Assembly (NCBI RefSeq): GCF_018398335.1
Contig: NZ_JAHBRX010000002.1
Span: 682,001 to 746,000, forward strand
Source of the DNA: Chelatococcus sp. HY11
GTDB lineage: Bacteria > Pseudomonadota > Alphaproteobacteria > Rhizobiales > Beijerinckiaceae
DNA: 64,000 nucleotides
Direction: 5' to 3'
Of this stretch, positions 18,264-27,640 are shown piece by piece. Below the pieces are notes generated by a model that did no database searches, was not told the DNA's origin, and worked only from the letters and a program-made list of their open reading frames with translations. The position numbers were made by a program, and so were the translations under genes. Each line of letters opens with the position of its first letter. The stretch's first letter is position 1.

Positions 18264-19376
18264 ATGTGCACATCGCTGAGTTACCGCGACGTTTCAGGGA
18301 AGGTCTATTTCGGTCGCACGTTGGAGCTGACGGTGGAGTTGCCTTACGAAATCGTTTGGTTTCCCATCGGTTATTCGACCATCTCGCAGATCGAGGGCGC
18401 AGCGCCGATCAGCTTCAAAGCCCGTCACGGCGTGCTCGCTGTCACCATGCCGTGCCGCTTGCCCTCCGCCGACAAGCCGATAGGCTTCGCTGACCTGAAG
18501 GTGCTGGAAGGCATGAACGACGCGGGCCTCACCTTCAGCCTGCTTTCCTATCCCGCCGCCGGCGGTGGCCACCGCTCCGTAGTCGCGACACAGAGCGTGC
18601 TTGGAGCCTCGGATCTTGGCGCCTGGGTACTCGGCCAATTCGCCAATGTGGCTGATGTGAAGGCGGCCCTGGCCGACCAGCCCGTCGTGGTGCAGCCCCT
18701 CGCCATTCTCGGAGGCGTGGAATCCCCGTTTCACTATGTGGTGCACGACGCGACAGGCGCAGCTCTCGTCATCGAGTTCAATCGCGGTGAAATGTCGGTC
18801 TATGACAACCCGGTGGGAGTGATGACCAATGGACCCGAGTTCCCTTGGCATCTCACTAACCTCAACAACTACACCTTCCTCAGCAATGTGGACACATCGG
18901 TCGCGAATTTCGGCGGCTATAAAGCCGTACAGCCGGATTCCGGCATTGCCACGGCCGGCCTGCCGGCCTCCAACACCTCTGTCGGGCGCTTCGTACGCGC
19001 TGCCTACTATGCGCAGCATACAGAGAAGGCCGCCACCCCCGACGCCGCGGTGGGAACGCTCGCGCATATTCTCAATACGTTCGACCGGGCCCGCGGCGTC
19101 ACCATCGACTATCCGCGGGAGGGTGGCAGCCATCTTGAGGTCGAGGGATTGAAGGAGGAGGCAGCCGCTTCCTACGCGACCGAGTTCACCTCCTGGACGA
19201 GCCTGTCTGATCTGGACAGGAAGCTGTTCTTTATCCGCGATTACACAGGGCTGAACTTCACACGCTTCAACCTTATGACGCTCGCAGGCCTTGACCAGCC
19301 GCGCGTTATCCCGCTCAAGGCGTTGAGCCCCACCGCGCCGGACGCCACCGCCGCGTTGGCGGACGCGCATCACTGA
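18264..19376 (+). CDS. Choloylglycine hydrolase/penicillin V acylase family (Ntn) amide hydrolase
   Basis: A 370-residue linear-amide C-N hydrolase. It begins Met-Cys-Thr, so removal of the initiator Met exposes Cys as the N-terminal nucleophile, as in bile salt hydrolases. FGRTLEL (the R-x-x-D/E region) and the downstream VTNGPEFPWHLTNLNNY are typical of the family. Members deacylate bile salts, penicillin V, or N-acyl homoserine lactones. It is cytoplasmic as called. It lies beside a PhnF-like regulator and importer, so deacylation of an imported amide is possible, but the link is by position only. Confidence 0.9.
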   Translation: MCTSLSYRDVSGKVYFGRTLELTVELPYEIVWFPIGYSTISQIEGAAPISFKARHGVLAVTMPCRLPSADKPIGFADLKVLEGMNDAGLTFSLLSYPAAGGGHRSVVATQSVLGASDLGAWVLGQFANVADVKAALADQPVVVQPLAILGGVESPFHYVVHDATGAALVIEFNRGEMSVYDNPVGVMTNGPEFPWHLTNLNNYTFLSNVDTSVANFGGYKAVQPDSGIATAGLPASNTSVGRFVRAAYYAQHTEKAATPDAAVGTLAHILNTFDRARGVTIDYPREGGSHLEVEGLKEEAAASYATEFTSWTSLSDLDRKLFFIRDYTGLNFTRFNLMTLAGLDQPRVIPLKALSPTAPDATAALADAHH

Positions 19377-19661
19377 TCCGCCACCGTCGCAACGATCTGA
19401 TGTGGCTGTTCGAGAGAACGCGGGTCACATCTTCCGCGTTCTTTGACCGACCTTCGCGAGCGTATCGCCCACGCGAAGGTCGAATGGCCTTGGCTATCGC
19501 CCGATGACGAGCAGGCGAACTTCGCGCCCGCTCATCATCGGTGGCAGCGCTGCAAGGCGCTTGCGACAAAGCCATGCGCCATTCTGCGCGCGCCGGATTT
19601 GCAGCCGGAGGATCGCTTCGATCAAGCGGCGCAGCATTCCGGGTCTCGGGCCCTCATTGGC

Positions 19662-20372
19662 TTACACATGCACCTTGATGCGCGTGGCAGGCCAAACCGA
19701 CGTGCTGATTTCCACCGGCACGCCGTGTAGATCGACATTGCGCCCCTCCAACACCACGACGGGGCTATCATGGGGGATGTGCAGCATCCTGGCTTCGGCA
19801 GCTGTCGGCTGGCGCGCCGAAATGGCCGTGTCGCTGCGCCGGAAGTCTTCCACACCAAGCCGCCCGATGAGATCGGTGATTCCGCTGGCTTCCACGAAGC
19901 GCTCCGGAAGCTGGGGATAGCGATCCGCCGAGAAGAGATGACGTGCGACACACAGCGGGTCATGTCCAGTCCATCGCAGGATATGCAGATCGAAGACGCG
20001 TCCACCGCGCTTCATCGCCAAGTCTCGTGCCAGCTCTGGACTGGCGCGGCGTTCTTGCAGATCGATCAATTCCATGCGCGAATCCCGCGCCAGCGCGCGC
20101 ACGTTGTCGTTATAGCGCGTGCGTGACTTCACATAGTAGTCGATCAAGGGTCCGGTTACATAGACACCGCTGCCTTGCCGGCCCCGCGCCAGGCCGCGCT
20201 GCTCCAGCAGCTCAATGGCGCGCCGGATGGCATGGCGATTGACTGAAAACTGCGCGGCAAGCTCGGCCTGGGTTGGCAGCCTGTTGCCGGTGCGCAGCTC
20301 ACCCGACGCGATGCGCGCGGCCAGCGTGTCAGCGATCCGTCTCGCCTCCCTGCGCTTCTCGCTCAAAACCAT
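19662..20372 (-). CDS. GntR family transcriptional regulator, HutC/PhnF type (UTRA domain)
   Basis: A 236-residue regulator with an N-terminal winged helix (GNRLPTQAELAAQFSVNRH, AIRRAIELLEQRG) and a C-terminal UTRA ligand-binding domain (DLHILRWTGHDPLCVARHLFSA, PVVVLEGRNVDLHGVPVE). This is the layout of PhnF, the phosphonate-locus regulator. ATG 20372 is chosen over a start at 20531, which would include the operator candidate at 20407-20418 and has no homology. It is divergent from the importer operon and probably represses it, relieved by a pathway metabolite. Confidence 0.88.
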   Translation of the reverse strand: MVLSEKRREARRIADTLAARIASGELRTGNRLPTQAELAAQFSVNRHAIRRAIELLEQRGLARGRQGSGVYVTGPLIDYYVKSRTRYNDNVRALARDSRMELIDLQERRASPELARDLAMKRGGRVFDLHILRWTGHDPLCVARHLFSADRYPQLPERFVEASGITDLIGRLGVEDFRRSDTAISARQPTAAEARMLHIPHDSPVVVLEGRNVDLHGVPVEISTSVWPATRIKVHV

Positions 20373-20406
20373 GGCGCTTGTCCCGCCCGCCTCCCTCAGA
20401 TCCAGC

Positions 20407-20418
20407 TGGTGTTCACCA
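20407..20418. promoter_or_regulatory. Candidate PhnF-type operator
   Basis: TGGTGTTCACCA is a perfect inverted repeat (TGGT-N4-ACCA) between the divergent regulator and importer genes. It has the same arms and spacing as the TGGT-N4-ACCA sites reported for mycobacterial PhnF. A partial second copy, TGGTGTGAC, lies at 20430-20438. Confidence 0.6.
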
Positions 20419-20566
20419 AGTAATGGATTTGGTGTGACGCTTTGTTGAAGATTGGCGCGTGGCGAAGCGACAGCGGGGGCGATGTCACGGAACTGTCGCC
20501 GAGCCCGGGGATCCCTGTACGCGTTGTTCAAGCCCCACCAACGGGCGCTACCAGGAACCTAACGCC

Positions 20567-22105
20567 ATGACAATCAAGAGCGTTCTCACATCGGCGCTAC
20601 TGGTGGGCAGCATGCTGCTCACCCCGGCAGCAGCCGAGGGGCTGCGCGTGGCGCTGCCGACCTTTCCGTCGAAGTTCGCGCCCAATTTCTGGGGCAACGA
20701 CGGCGCGCCGATGCTCTACCAGGTCTATGAAACGCTGGTAACCCGCGATCCTTTCGCCCGGCCCCTCACCTTCCAGCCGGGCCTTGCCACCTCATGGAAA
20801 CAGGTCGCGCCCACTGTCTGGGAAATGACGCTGCGGCCGAACGTGAAGATGCACGACGGTACGACGATGGATGCCGAGGATGTCAAATTCTCGCTCGACC
20901 CGATCTTCAGCGGCAAGGATCCGGAATACACCTCGGCCTGGGGTACATTTCACTACAACTTCGACCATGTTGAAGTCGTGGATCCTCTGACGGTGCGCAT
21001 CCATACCAAGCGTGAGGAGCCTCTGTTCGAATCCCTTATGTCGCTCAGCACAGCCAGCATCACCTCGAAGGAACACTACGCGGCACAGGGCTACGACCAG
21101 GCGTTGCTCCACCCGGTCGGCACCGGCCCCTACAGGGTGGTGCAGCTGACCGCCGGCGAGCGCGCGGTAATGGAACGCTTCGATGACTATTGGGATCAGA
21201 AGGCGCCTCTCGACAAGCTGGACTTCCGCCTTGTGCCCGAGGTCGCGTCCCGCATCACGGGCCTCGTCAACGGCGAGTTCGACCTCATCGCCAATATCCC
21301 GCCCGACCAGGCCCCTGCCCTGAAGCGCGACGGCATCCGCACGCTCGGGGTGACATGGCCGATGTTCCACGTCTGGGTGGTCAACCAAGTCGCAAAGCCG
21401 GCTAATGATATCCGCGTTCGCCAAGCCATGCGGCTGTGCACGGACAACAAGGCTCTCGTTGACGGGCTGTGGGGTGGCCTCGCCCATGTACCGCGCGCTC
21501 ATCAGTTCGAGGAATATGGCGAGCCGTTCTATATGGCGGATATCGATTACAGCGGTCGCGACGTGGCGAAGGCCAAGCGCTTCCTCGCCGAAGCCGGCTA
21601 CAAGGGTGAGCCCATCACGGCTCAATTCACTCAGAACTACTATCTCTACGGCAATCTCGCCGCGCAGGTCATCCAGCAGCAGTGGCAGGAATGCGGCCTC
21701 AACCTTAAACTGCAGCAAGTCGAGCAGATTGACTATCAGAAGTCCAATATCGTGGCCTGGTCCAATCCGATGTACTATCCCGATCCCATGGGGGCGATGG
21801 ATGTACACTGGTCATCCACCAGCAACTATGCCAAGCGCGGCACCTGGGTTCCCTCCCATCCCGAATGGGCGAAGACTTTCGAGGCCGCCCGTTTTGGCAC
21901 CGACGTCAAAACCCGTAAGGACGCCTACCGCAAGCTGCTCGAACTCGAACAGCAGGAGGCCGGCTGGATCCTGCTTTACGAGCCGCACGAGATCTACGCG
22001 ATGCGCGACAGCATCTCCTTCGATATCCCGATCGCCTATCGTCCCTATGTGCTGCCGCTGCGCGCCGGCCAGGTGAAGATCAACCAAGCCAAGATCGGCC
22101 AATAA
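20567..22105 (+). CDS. ABC transporter substrate-binding protein, family 5 (peptide type)
   Basis: A 512-residue periplasmic binding protein. The N-terminus MTIKSVLTSALLVGSMLL followed by AAA is a signal peptide. Family 5 marks are present: TFQPGLATSWKQ, MHDGTTMDAEDVKFSL, and GTGPYRV near residue 185. Proteins of this class bind peptides, opines, nickel chelates, glycosides or other amides. ATG 20567 places the signal peptide at the start; the upstream open frame has no homology. It is the first gene of a complete importer operon, with two permeases and two ATPases following. Confidence 0.92.
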   Translation: MTIKSVLTSALLVGSMLLTPAAAEGLRVALPTFPSKFAPNFWGNDGAPMLYQVYETLVTRDPFARPLTFQPGLATSWKQVAPTVWEMTLRPNVKMHDGTTMDAEDVKFSLDPIFSGKDPEYTSAWGTFHYNFDHVEVVDPLTVRIHTKREEPLFESLMSLSTASITSKEHYAAQGYDQALLHPVGTGPYRVVQLTAGERAVMERFDDYWDQKAPLDKLDFRLVPEVASRITGLVNGEFDLIANIPPDQAPALKRDGIRTLGVTWPMFHVWVVNQVAKPANDIRVRQAMRLCTDNKALVDGLWGGLAHVPRAHQFEEYGEPFYMADIDYSGRDVAKAKRFLAEAGYKGEPITAQFTQNYYLYGNLAAQVIQQQWQECGLNLKLQQVEQIDYQKSNIVAWSNPMYYPDPMGAMDVHWSSTSNYAKRGTWVPSHPEWAKTFEAARFGTDVKTRKDAYRKLLELEQQEAGWILLYEPHEIYAMRDSISFDIPIAYRPYVLPLRAGQVKINQAKIGQ

Positions 22106-22210
22106 CGCTCGCGGGTTCGCCAGACATCGATTGCGGCTTGGGGCAGGTCCACACAGACGGACATGCTCCCTGCCCCGCCACCGTCCTCTTTCCCGTGCAC
22201 CGGAGCCTTC

Positions 22211-23131
22211 ATGATCCGTTTCATGTCCGGCCGATTGTTGCGCGCCGCCGTGGCGCTGTCGCTTGTCCTGATGATCGCCTTCGTCACCGTGCGCTTTTCG
22301 GGCGAACCGTTCGAACGCATGTTCCCGGAGGGCACGACCGTCGAGCACGAGCAGGCGTTGCGGCAGGAATGGAACCTCGACAAGCCCCTGACACAACAGT
22401 TCATGATTTATCTCGGCGCGCTCGCCTCGGGACAATTCGGGCAGTCGCTTTTCACCAGGGAAAGTGTCTGGCAGATCTACGCCGAGCGCCTGCCGGCGAC
22501 GCTCGCCGTCGGGGGCCTTGCTCTCCTCGTCGCCATTGTTGTCGGCATTCCCCTCGGGGCCATCGCCGCGCTGTGGCGGCAGAGCGTCACCGCGCGCCTT
22601 GCCATGTGGTTCGCGTTCCTGGGCTACGCCATACCGCATTACGTGCTCGGTATAGGCCTCGTGCTCCTGTTCGGTTTCCATTGGCATCTCCTGCCGACGT
22701 CCGGGCTCGAAAGCGCGTCACATTTCGTGCTGCCCGTGTTGACGCTCGCCATTCCCATGATCGCGGCGCTCGCCCGCTACATGCGCGCCGCCATGCTCGA
22801 CGCCATCGCGCAGCCCCATGTGATGACAGCCTTGTCGAAAGGTATCAGCGAGCGGCGTCTGGCCCAGGCGCATATCCTGCGCAACGCCATGGTGCCGCTC
22901 CTCACCGTGCTGGGATTGGAGATCGCGGGGCTCGTGAATGGGTCGATCTTCGTCGAGACCGTTTTCTCTCTGCCCGGTGTTGGCCGCGTCCTGGTCAACG
23001 CGGTGCTCGATCGCAACTACCCCGTGCTGCAGTTCGGCGTTCTGGCCTATGCCGCCATCATCGTCGTGATCACCCTTGTCGTCGACCTCCTCTACACGAT
23101 CGCGGACCCCCGCGTTCGGCTGGAAGCCTGA
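22211..23131 (+). CDS. ABC transporter permease, DppB type
   Basis: A 306-residue inner-membrane permease with an N-terminal helix, a periplasmic loop (LRQEWNLDKPLTQQFMIYL) and five more helices. The DppB loop reads MTALSKGISERRLAQAHILR, and the signature ETVFSLPGVGRVLVNAV follows. ATG 22211 starts just before the first helix. Its stop overlaps the DppC-type start (TGATG). It forms half of the channel for the family 5 importer. Confidence 0.94.
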   Translation: MIRFMSGRLLRAAVALSLVLMIAFVTVRFSGEPFERMFPEGTTVEHEQALRQEWNLDKPLTQQFMIYLGALASGQFGQSLFTRESVWQIYAERLPATLAVGGLALLVAIVVGIPLGAIAALWRQSVTARLAMWFAFLGYAIPHYVLGIGLVLLFGFHWHLLPTSGLESASHFVLPVLTLAIPMIAALARYMRAAMLDAIAQPHVMTALSKGISERRLAQAHILRNAMVPLLTVLGLEIAGLVNGSIFVETVFSLPGVGRVLVNAVLDRNYPVLQFGVLAYAAIIVVITLVVDLLYTIADPRVRLEA

Positions 23132-24066
23132 TGATGTCCATCGACCTCAAAACTGCGCCGGCCGCGACCATACTCACGGATGAGAAACCCGGCGTGGCTT
23201 CGGCGCTGGCATCAGTCGGGATACGCCGGCGCCGCACCTGGCCACGTTTGAACCGCCTGACCGTCTCGCTGGCGATGCTCGGTGCGATAATTCTTCTCGG
23301 AATACTCGCGCCCGCTCTCGCGCCGCATGATCCCGACCGGGTCAGCATGCTCGCCCGCTCGGCTCCACCCGTCTGGATGGAGGGCGGCACTTGGAAACAC
23401 CTGCTCGGCACCGACCAGATCGGACGGGATCTGTTATCGCGCGTGATGTGGGGCATTCGCACCAGCTTTGGCATCGCGGTTTTCGGCTTGATCTTCAGTG
23501 CGGTGCTCGGCATCGGTCTCGGCGTGGTCAGCGGTGTGGTGGGAGGCTGGTTTGATCGCTTCGCGATGATGCTGGTCGATGTGTTCATCACCCTGCCCAA
23601 CCTGCTGCTGATCCTGTGCGGTATCGCCCTTCTCGGCACCGACACATGGGTGCTGGTGGTGATGATCGGCCTGGTGCGCTGGGAGGCCTATGCGCGGCTG
23701 GTGCGCGGACAGGTGCTCTATCTGCGCGAGCTTGGCTATGTCGAGGCGAGCCGGGTGCTGGGTGGCGGTCCGGGGTGGATCATCCTGCGCCATATCCTTC
23801 CCAACCTCATCTCACCGACGCTGGTGATGATCACGCTCAGCTTTCCCGGAGTGCTGCTGATGGAGGCGGGATTGTCCTTCCTCGGGGTCGGCGTGCAGCC
23901 GCCCACCGCCTCACTGGGCCGCATGATCGGCGACGGCCGCGATCATCTCGTCAATGCCTGGTGGATCGCGCTCGTGCCGTCGATGGTGGTCGTCCTCATC
24001 ACCCTCGCCTTCCAAATCGCCGGCGATGCGCTGCGCGACAGAATGGATGAACTGCACAATGGCTGA
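23131..24066 (+). CDS. ABC transporter permease, DppC type
   Basis: A 311-residue permease with a cytoplasmic N-terminus of ~45 residues, six hydrophobic segments and DppC landmarks: LLGTDQIGRDLLSRVMWG, VEASRVLGGGPGWIILRHIL and EAGLSFLGVGVQPP. It starts at ATG 23131 (ATG 23134 also possible), sharing a base with the previous stop, and overlaps the following ATPase gene by eight bases. It pairs with the DppB-type subunit. Confidence 0.94.
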   Translation: MMSIDLKTAPAATILTDEKPGVASALASVGIRRRRTWPRLNRLTVSLAMLGAIILLGILAPALAPHDPDRVSMLARSAPPVWMEGGTWKHLLGTDQIGRDLLSRVMWGIRTSFGIAVFGLIFSAVLGIGLGVVSGVVGGWFDRFAMMLVDVFITLPNLLLILCGIALLGTDTWVLVVMIGLVRWEAYARLVRGQVLYLRELGYVEASRVLGGGPGWIILRHILPNLISPTLVMITLSFPGVLLMEAGLSFLGVGVQPPTASLGRMIGDGRDHLVNAWWIALVPSMVVVLITLAFQIAGDALRDRMDELHNG

Positions 24067-25039
24067 TGTGCTCCTGGACGTCGACGGCCTGCACGTGACC
24101 TTCGATGCCGCGTCCGGTCCCATCGCGGCGGTGAGAGGCGCCCGGCTGACGCTCCACCGCGGTGAGACCGTGGCCATCGTTGGCGAAAGCGGTTCGGGCA
24201 AGTCGACCTTCGCCAAGGCGCTGATCCGGCAGAACCAGGCGCCGTTCACGCCGGTACGCACACGCATCACGGGGCGCGCCGTGCTCTCGGAGGCGACAGG
24301 GCCGCTTGATCTGGTGACCGCCTCCGCCGCCACGATGCGCCGGGTACGCGCGACAGGCATCGCCATGATCGCGCAGGACGCGCTCTCAGGCCTCAATCCT
24401 GTTGTCACCATCAGGCGCCAGGTCGGTGAAGCGCTCCGCGCCACGGGGGTGAGGATAGCAGCCACCGCACTTCGGGCGGCGGTTGGCCACCTGCTTGATG
24501 AGGTGGGTTTGCCCGATCCCGAGGCTATCGCGCGGCGCTACCCGCACCAGCTCTCCGGCGGGCAACGCCAGCGCGTGATGATCGCCATGGCGGTTGCCCG
24601 CAGTCCAAGCCTCATCATCGCCGACGAACCGACAACAGCTCTCGATGTGACCGTACAGGCGCGCATCCTGCGGCTGATCAAGGCCGAACAGGCCAAGACC
24701 AACGCGGCCGTCATCTTCATCACCCATGACCTGGGCGTTGTCGCCCGCGTGGCGGACCGGGTCGCCGTGATGTACGCCGGTCAGATCGTCGAGGTCGCGG
24801 CCATCCGCGACTTCCTGACCTCCCCGCAGCATCCCTATACTGCGGGTCTCCTCGCCTCGGTGCCAGGAGCGCGAAGCTCCTACCCACGCCTCAAGGGTTA
24901 TGCGCCCGAACCCAACGCCGTGCCCGAGGGCTGCGCCTTCCGTCCGCGCTGCCCGTTTGCCGGCCCCGCTTGCGTCAACGCTCCGCCGGTCGTCGCGGGA
25001 GAGCAGCGCGCTGTGCGCTGCTGGAGGGCTGCGGCATGA
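24059..25039 (+). CDS. ABC transporter ATP-binding protein, DppD type
   Basis: A 326-residue ATPase: Walker [10 protein letters not shown] near residue 42, signature LSGGQRQRV, Walker [14 protein letters not shown], and the C-terminal oligopeptide-type tail with [15 protein letters not shown], a Cys-containing motif common in DppD subunits. ATG 24059 overlaps the DppC-type gene. It energises the importer together with the next gene, whose start lies within this gene's stop. Confidence 0.94.
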   Translation: MADVLLDVDGLHVTFDAASGPIAAVRGARLTLHRGETVAIVGESGSGKSTFAKALIRQNQAPFTPVRTRITGRAVLSEATGPLDLVTASAATMRRVRATGIAMIAQDALSGLNPVVTIRRQVGEALRATGVRIAATALRAAVGHLLDEVGLPDPEAIARRYPHQLSGGQRQRVMIAMAVARSPSLIIADEPTTALDVTVQARILRLIKAEQAKTNAAVIFITHDLGVVARVADRVAVMYAGQIVEVAAIRDFLTSPQHPYTAGLLASVPGARSSYPRLKGYAPEPNAVPEGCAFRPRCPFAGPACVNAPPVVAGEQRAVRCWRAAA

Positions 25040-25818
25040 GGATCGAGGTGAACGACCTCTCCGTCACCTATACCGCGGGCCTCTTCGCCCGCCAGCAACC
25101 GACTAAGGCTCTCAACGGCGTCCAGCTCTCCATTCCGGCGGGCTGCAGCATGGGGATCGTTGGCGAAAGCGGTTCTGGCAAATCGACGTTGGGACGGGTG
25201 CTGTTGCGCATGCTGGCGCCGACACGCGGCGACATCCGGATTGGCGAACAGAACCCTTTTACCCTTGAGAGGGCTGCGCTTTCGGTCTTTCGGCGCAAGG
25301 TCCAGGCCGTCTTCCAGGACTCGGGCGCCTCGCTCAATCCACGCCAGACCGTGGGGGCGTCGATCCGCGAGGGGCTCGATATCCACCGCATCGGCACACT
25401 GCCGGAGCGCAGGGCGCGGGTCATCGATCTGCTCGGCAAGGTCGGGCTCGCGCCAGACTACCAGTATCGGCTGCCCCATACGCTGTCGGGCGGCCAGCGC
25501 CAGCGTGTCAACATCGCGCGGGCACTGGCGCTGGCGCCGTCCGTTCTCATCGCCGACGAGCCGGTATCCGCGCTCGATACATCAGTCCAGGCGCAGATCC
25601 TGGAACTCCTTGCCGCGCTCCGCGCCGAGACAGGCCTCACCCTCGTGTTCATTTCACACGACCTCGGCGTGGTGCACGAATTGTGCGAGCGCGTCGCGAT
25701 CATGCATCGCGGCGAACTCGTCGAAGAAGGCCCGGTCGAGGCTGTCTTCGACACGCCGCGCCACCCTGTGACGCAGGCCCTGCTGCGGGATCGGCCAACC
25801 CTTGATCTTCCCAACTGA
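25036..25818 (+). CDS. ABC transporter ATP-binding protein, DppF type
   Basis: A 260-residue ATPase with Walker [13 protein letters not shown], the DppF-type VFQDSGASLNPRQTV, signature [13 protein letters not shown] and Walker B LIADEPVSALDTS. It is shorter than usual DppF (about 320 residues) because the C-terminal oligopeptide tail is missing, which is common in related single-purpose importers. It overlaps the previous gene by four bases (ATGA). Confidence 0.93.
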   Translation: MRIEVNDLSVTYTAGLFARQQPTKALNGVQLSIPAGCSMGIVGESGSGKSTLGRVLLRMLAPTRGDIRIGEQNPFTLERAALSVFRRKVQAVFQDSGASLNPRQTVGASIREGLDIHRIGTLPERRARVIDLLGKVGLAPDYQYRLPHTLSGGQRQRVNIARALALAPSVLIADEPVSALDTSVQAQILELLAALRAETGLTLVFISHDLGVVHELCERVAIMHRGELVEEGPVEAVFDTPRHPVTQALLRDRPTLDLPN

Positions 25819-25855
25819 TGTCTTCGCGTTCCCCATCTCGATCGGATTGAAACCC

Positions 25856-26764
25856 ATGTCGTCTGACGCCTTCACCGCTCCCGGCCGTTTCTTCAAGGGC
25901 AACCTGCATACTCACTCGACACGCTCCGACGGCAAGCTGGATCCCGAGGAGGTCTGCCGGCGCTATCGGGAACGCGGCTATGATTTTCTCTGCCTGTCCG
26001 ATCACTTCCTCAAGGCCTATGACTTTCCGCTGACCGACACGACGGGCTACCGGAGCGACCGCTTCACCACCATCCTGGGCGCTGAACTGCACGCCAACGC
26101 GACAAGCGGCGGCGACCATTGGCATATCCTCGCAGTCGGCTTGCCGGCGGATTTTACGCCGCCGAGCGCGGACGAGACAGGGCCGCAACTGGCGGAGCGC
26201 GCCTATCGGGCCGGCGCCTTCATCGCCATTCCCCATCCAGAATGGTACGCCCTGACGATCGAGGACGCGCGGACGATCGCCAACGCCCATGCGGTCGAAG
26301 TCTATAACCACACGAGCCAGGTGCACTGCTCGCGCGGCGGTGGCAGTTATTTTCTCGACCAGATGCTGATCGAGGGCCGCAAGATCAACGCGCTGGCCTG
26401 CGACGACGCGCATTTCAATATTCCCGGCGATGTGGAGCGAGACGCTTTCGGCGGGTGGGTGATGGTGAAAGCCGAGGCCAATGAGCCCGAGGCGCTGCTC
26501 GCCGCGCTGAAGGCAGGGCATTATTATTCCACGCAGGGTCCGGATATTCATGACATCCGGCGCGAGGGCGACGAACTCGTCGTGAGCTGTTCACCCAGCG
26601 CCCAGATCATGCTGCTGGGACGCCACGCGCGCTCGTCCTTCGCCTCAGGCGCAGACATGACCGAGGCACGCCTCCCCCTCACCCGCTTTACGGAAGGCTG
26701 GGGACGGCTCGCCGTTCTCGATGCCGCCGGGCGCTGCGCCTGGTCCAATCCCATGTGGTTCTGA
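25856..26764 (+). CDS. PHP-domain metallohydrolase (CehA/McbA type)
   Basis: A 302-residue PHP-fold protein. Metal-binding residues appear in order: H18 and H20 in GNLHTHST, D25, D49-H50 in CLSDHF, E77 in GAELHA, H107-region HWHILAVG, IAIPHPEW and a late DDAHF. PHP proteins hydrolyse phosphoesters; the CehA branch also includes the carbaryl esterase. Lying between the importer and phnX, it could release a phosphonate from an ester or conjugate. That role is inferred from context only. Confidence 0.88.
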   Translation: MSSDAFTAPGRFFKGNLHTHSTRSDGKLDPEEVCRRYRERGYDFLCLSDHFLKAYDFPLTDTTGYRSDRFTTILGAELHANATSGGDHWHILAVGLPADFTPPSADETGPQLAERAYRAGAFIAIPHPEWYALTIEDARTIANAHAVEVYNHTSQVHCSRGGGSYFLDQMLIEGRKINALACDDAHFNIPGDVERDAFGGWVMVKAEANEPEALLAALKAGHYYSTQGPDIHDIRREGDELVVSCSPSAQIMLLGRHARSSFASGADMTEARLPLTRFTEGWGRLAVLDAAGRCAWSNPMWF

Positions 26765-26780
26765 CCGTCGGGGTAGGACA

Positions 26781-27640
26781 ATGACGATGACGACAGCCAA
26801 CAACCAGACCCGACACCCGATACATGGCAAGGGTTTCCGCGGCCCTGTTTCCACGGTGATCTTCGATTGGGCCGGCACAGTGCTGGACTTCGGATGCATC
26901 GCGCCGGTCGCGGCATTTCGCGAGGCCTTCGCGGAGGACGGCCTTACGATATTGGAGGCCGAAGCGCGCGCGCCGATGGGCGCGGCCAAGCGCGAACATA
27001 TCGCGCTGATCCTCGCCCAGCCCGACGTATCCAGGCGTTGGCAGATGGAGAAGGGTCGTAGCGTCAGTGAGACGGACATCGACCGGCTCTATGCCGCCTT
27101 TCTCAGGATCGATGCCGTCAACTGCGCCCGGCATAGTGCGCTCATTCCCGGCGCGCTCGAGACAATCGCCTGCCTGCGCGGACAGAGCATCACGATCGGC
27201 AGCACCACAGGTTATCCGCGCAGCGTCATGGACGGGCTGATGCCGCTCGCCAGCTTGCAGGGCTACAAGCCCGACCACTGTGTGACGGTCAGCGACGTGA
27301 CCCGCGGACGCCCCTATCCCGACATGGTGCTGGCCAACGCTGTCGCGCTCAGTGCGCCTGATGTCCGCGCCTGCGTGGTTGTCGATGACAGCCCAACCGG
27401 ACTTCTCGCGGCCCGCGCCGGGGGATGTGGGCCGTCGGCATCATCGCCAGCGGTAACGAGGTGGGGTTGCCGCTGGCAGACTGGCTGGCGCTCGACGAAG
27501 CGGAACAGACGGCACGACGCGAGGCAGCCCGCAACACCCTCGATGATGCAGGGGCCCACTTCACGATAGACACGATCGCCGACCTTCCACCGGTAATCGC
27601 GGCCATTAACGCGAGGCTCCTGGCTGGAGACAAGCCATGA
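26781..27640 (+). pseudogene. phnX: Phosphonoacetaldehyde hydrolase with single-base frameshift
   Basis: HAD-superfamily PhnX cleaves phosphonoacetaldehyde to acetaldehyde and phosphate. The first ~215 residues carry the nucleophile D29 in IFDWAGTVLDFG, Schiff-base Lys K70 in MGAAKREHI, and GSTTGYPRSVM and VVDDSP. At 27420-27424 a run of five G shifts the frame; the rest continues one frame over from MWAVGIIASGNEVGL to the stop at 27640, with the usual ending AGAHFTIDTIADLP. One extra G would restore a full-length PhnX. It is either a recent inactivation or a sequence error. The alcohol dehydrogenase overlaps its end by four bases. Confidence 0.88.
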
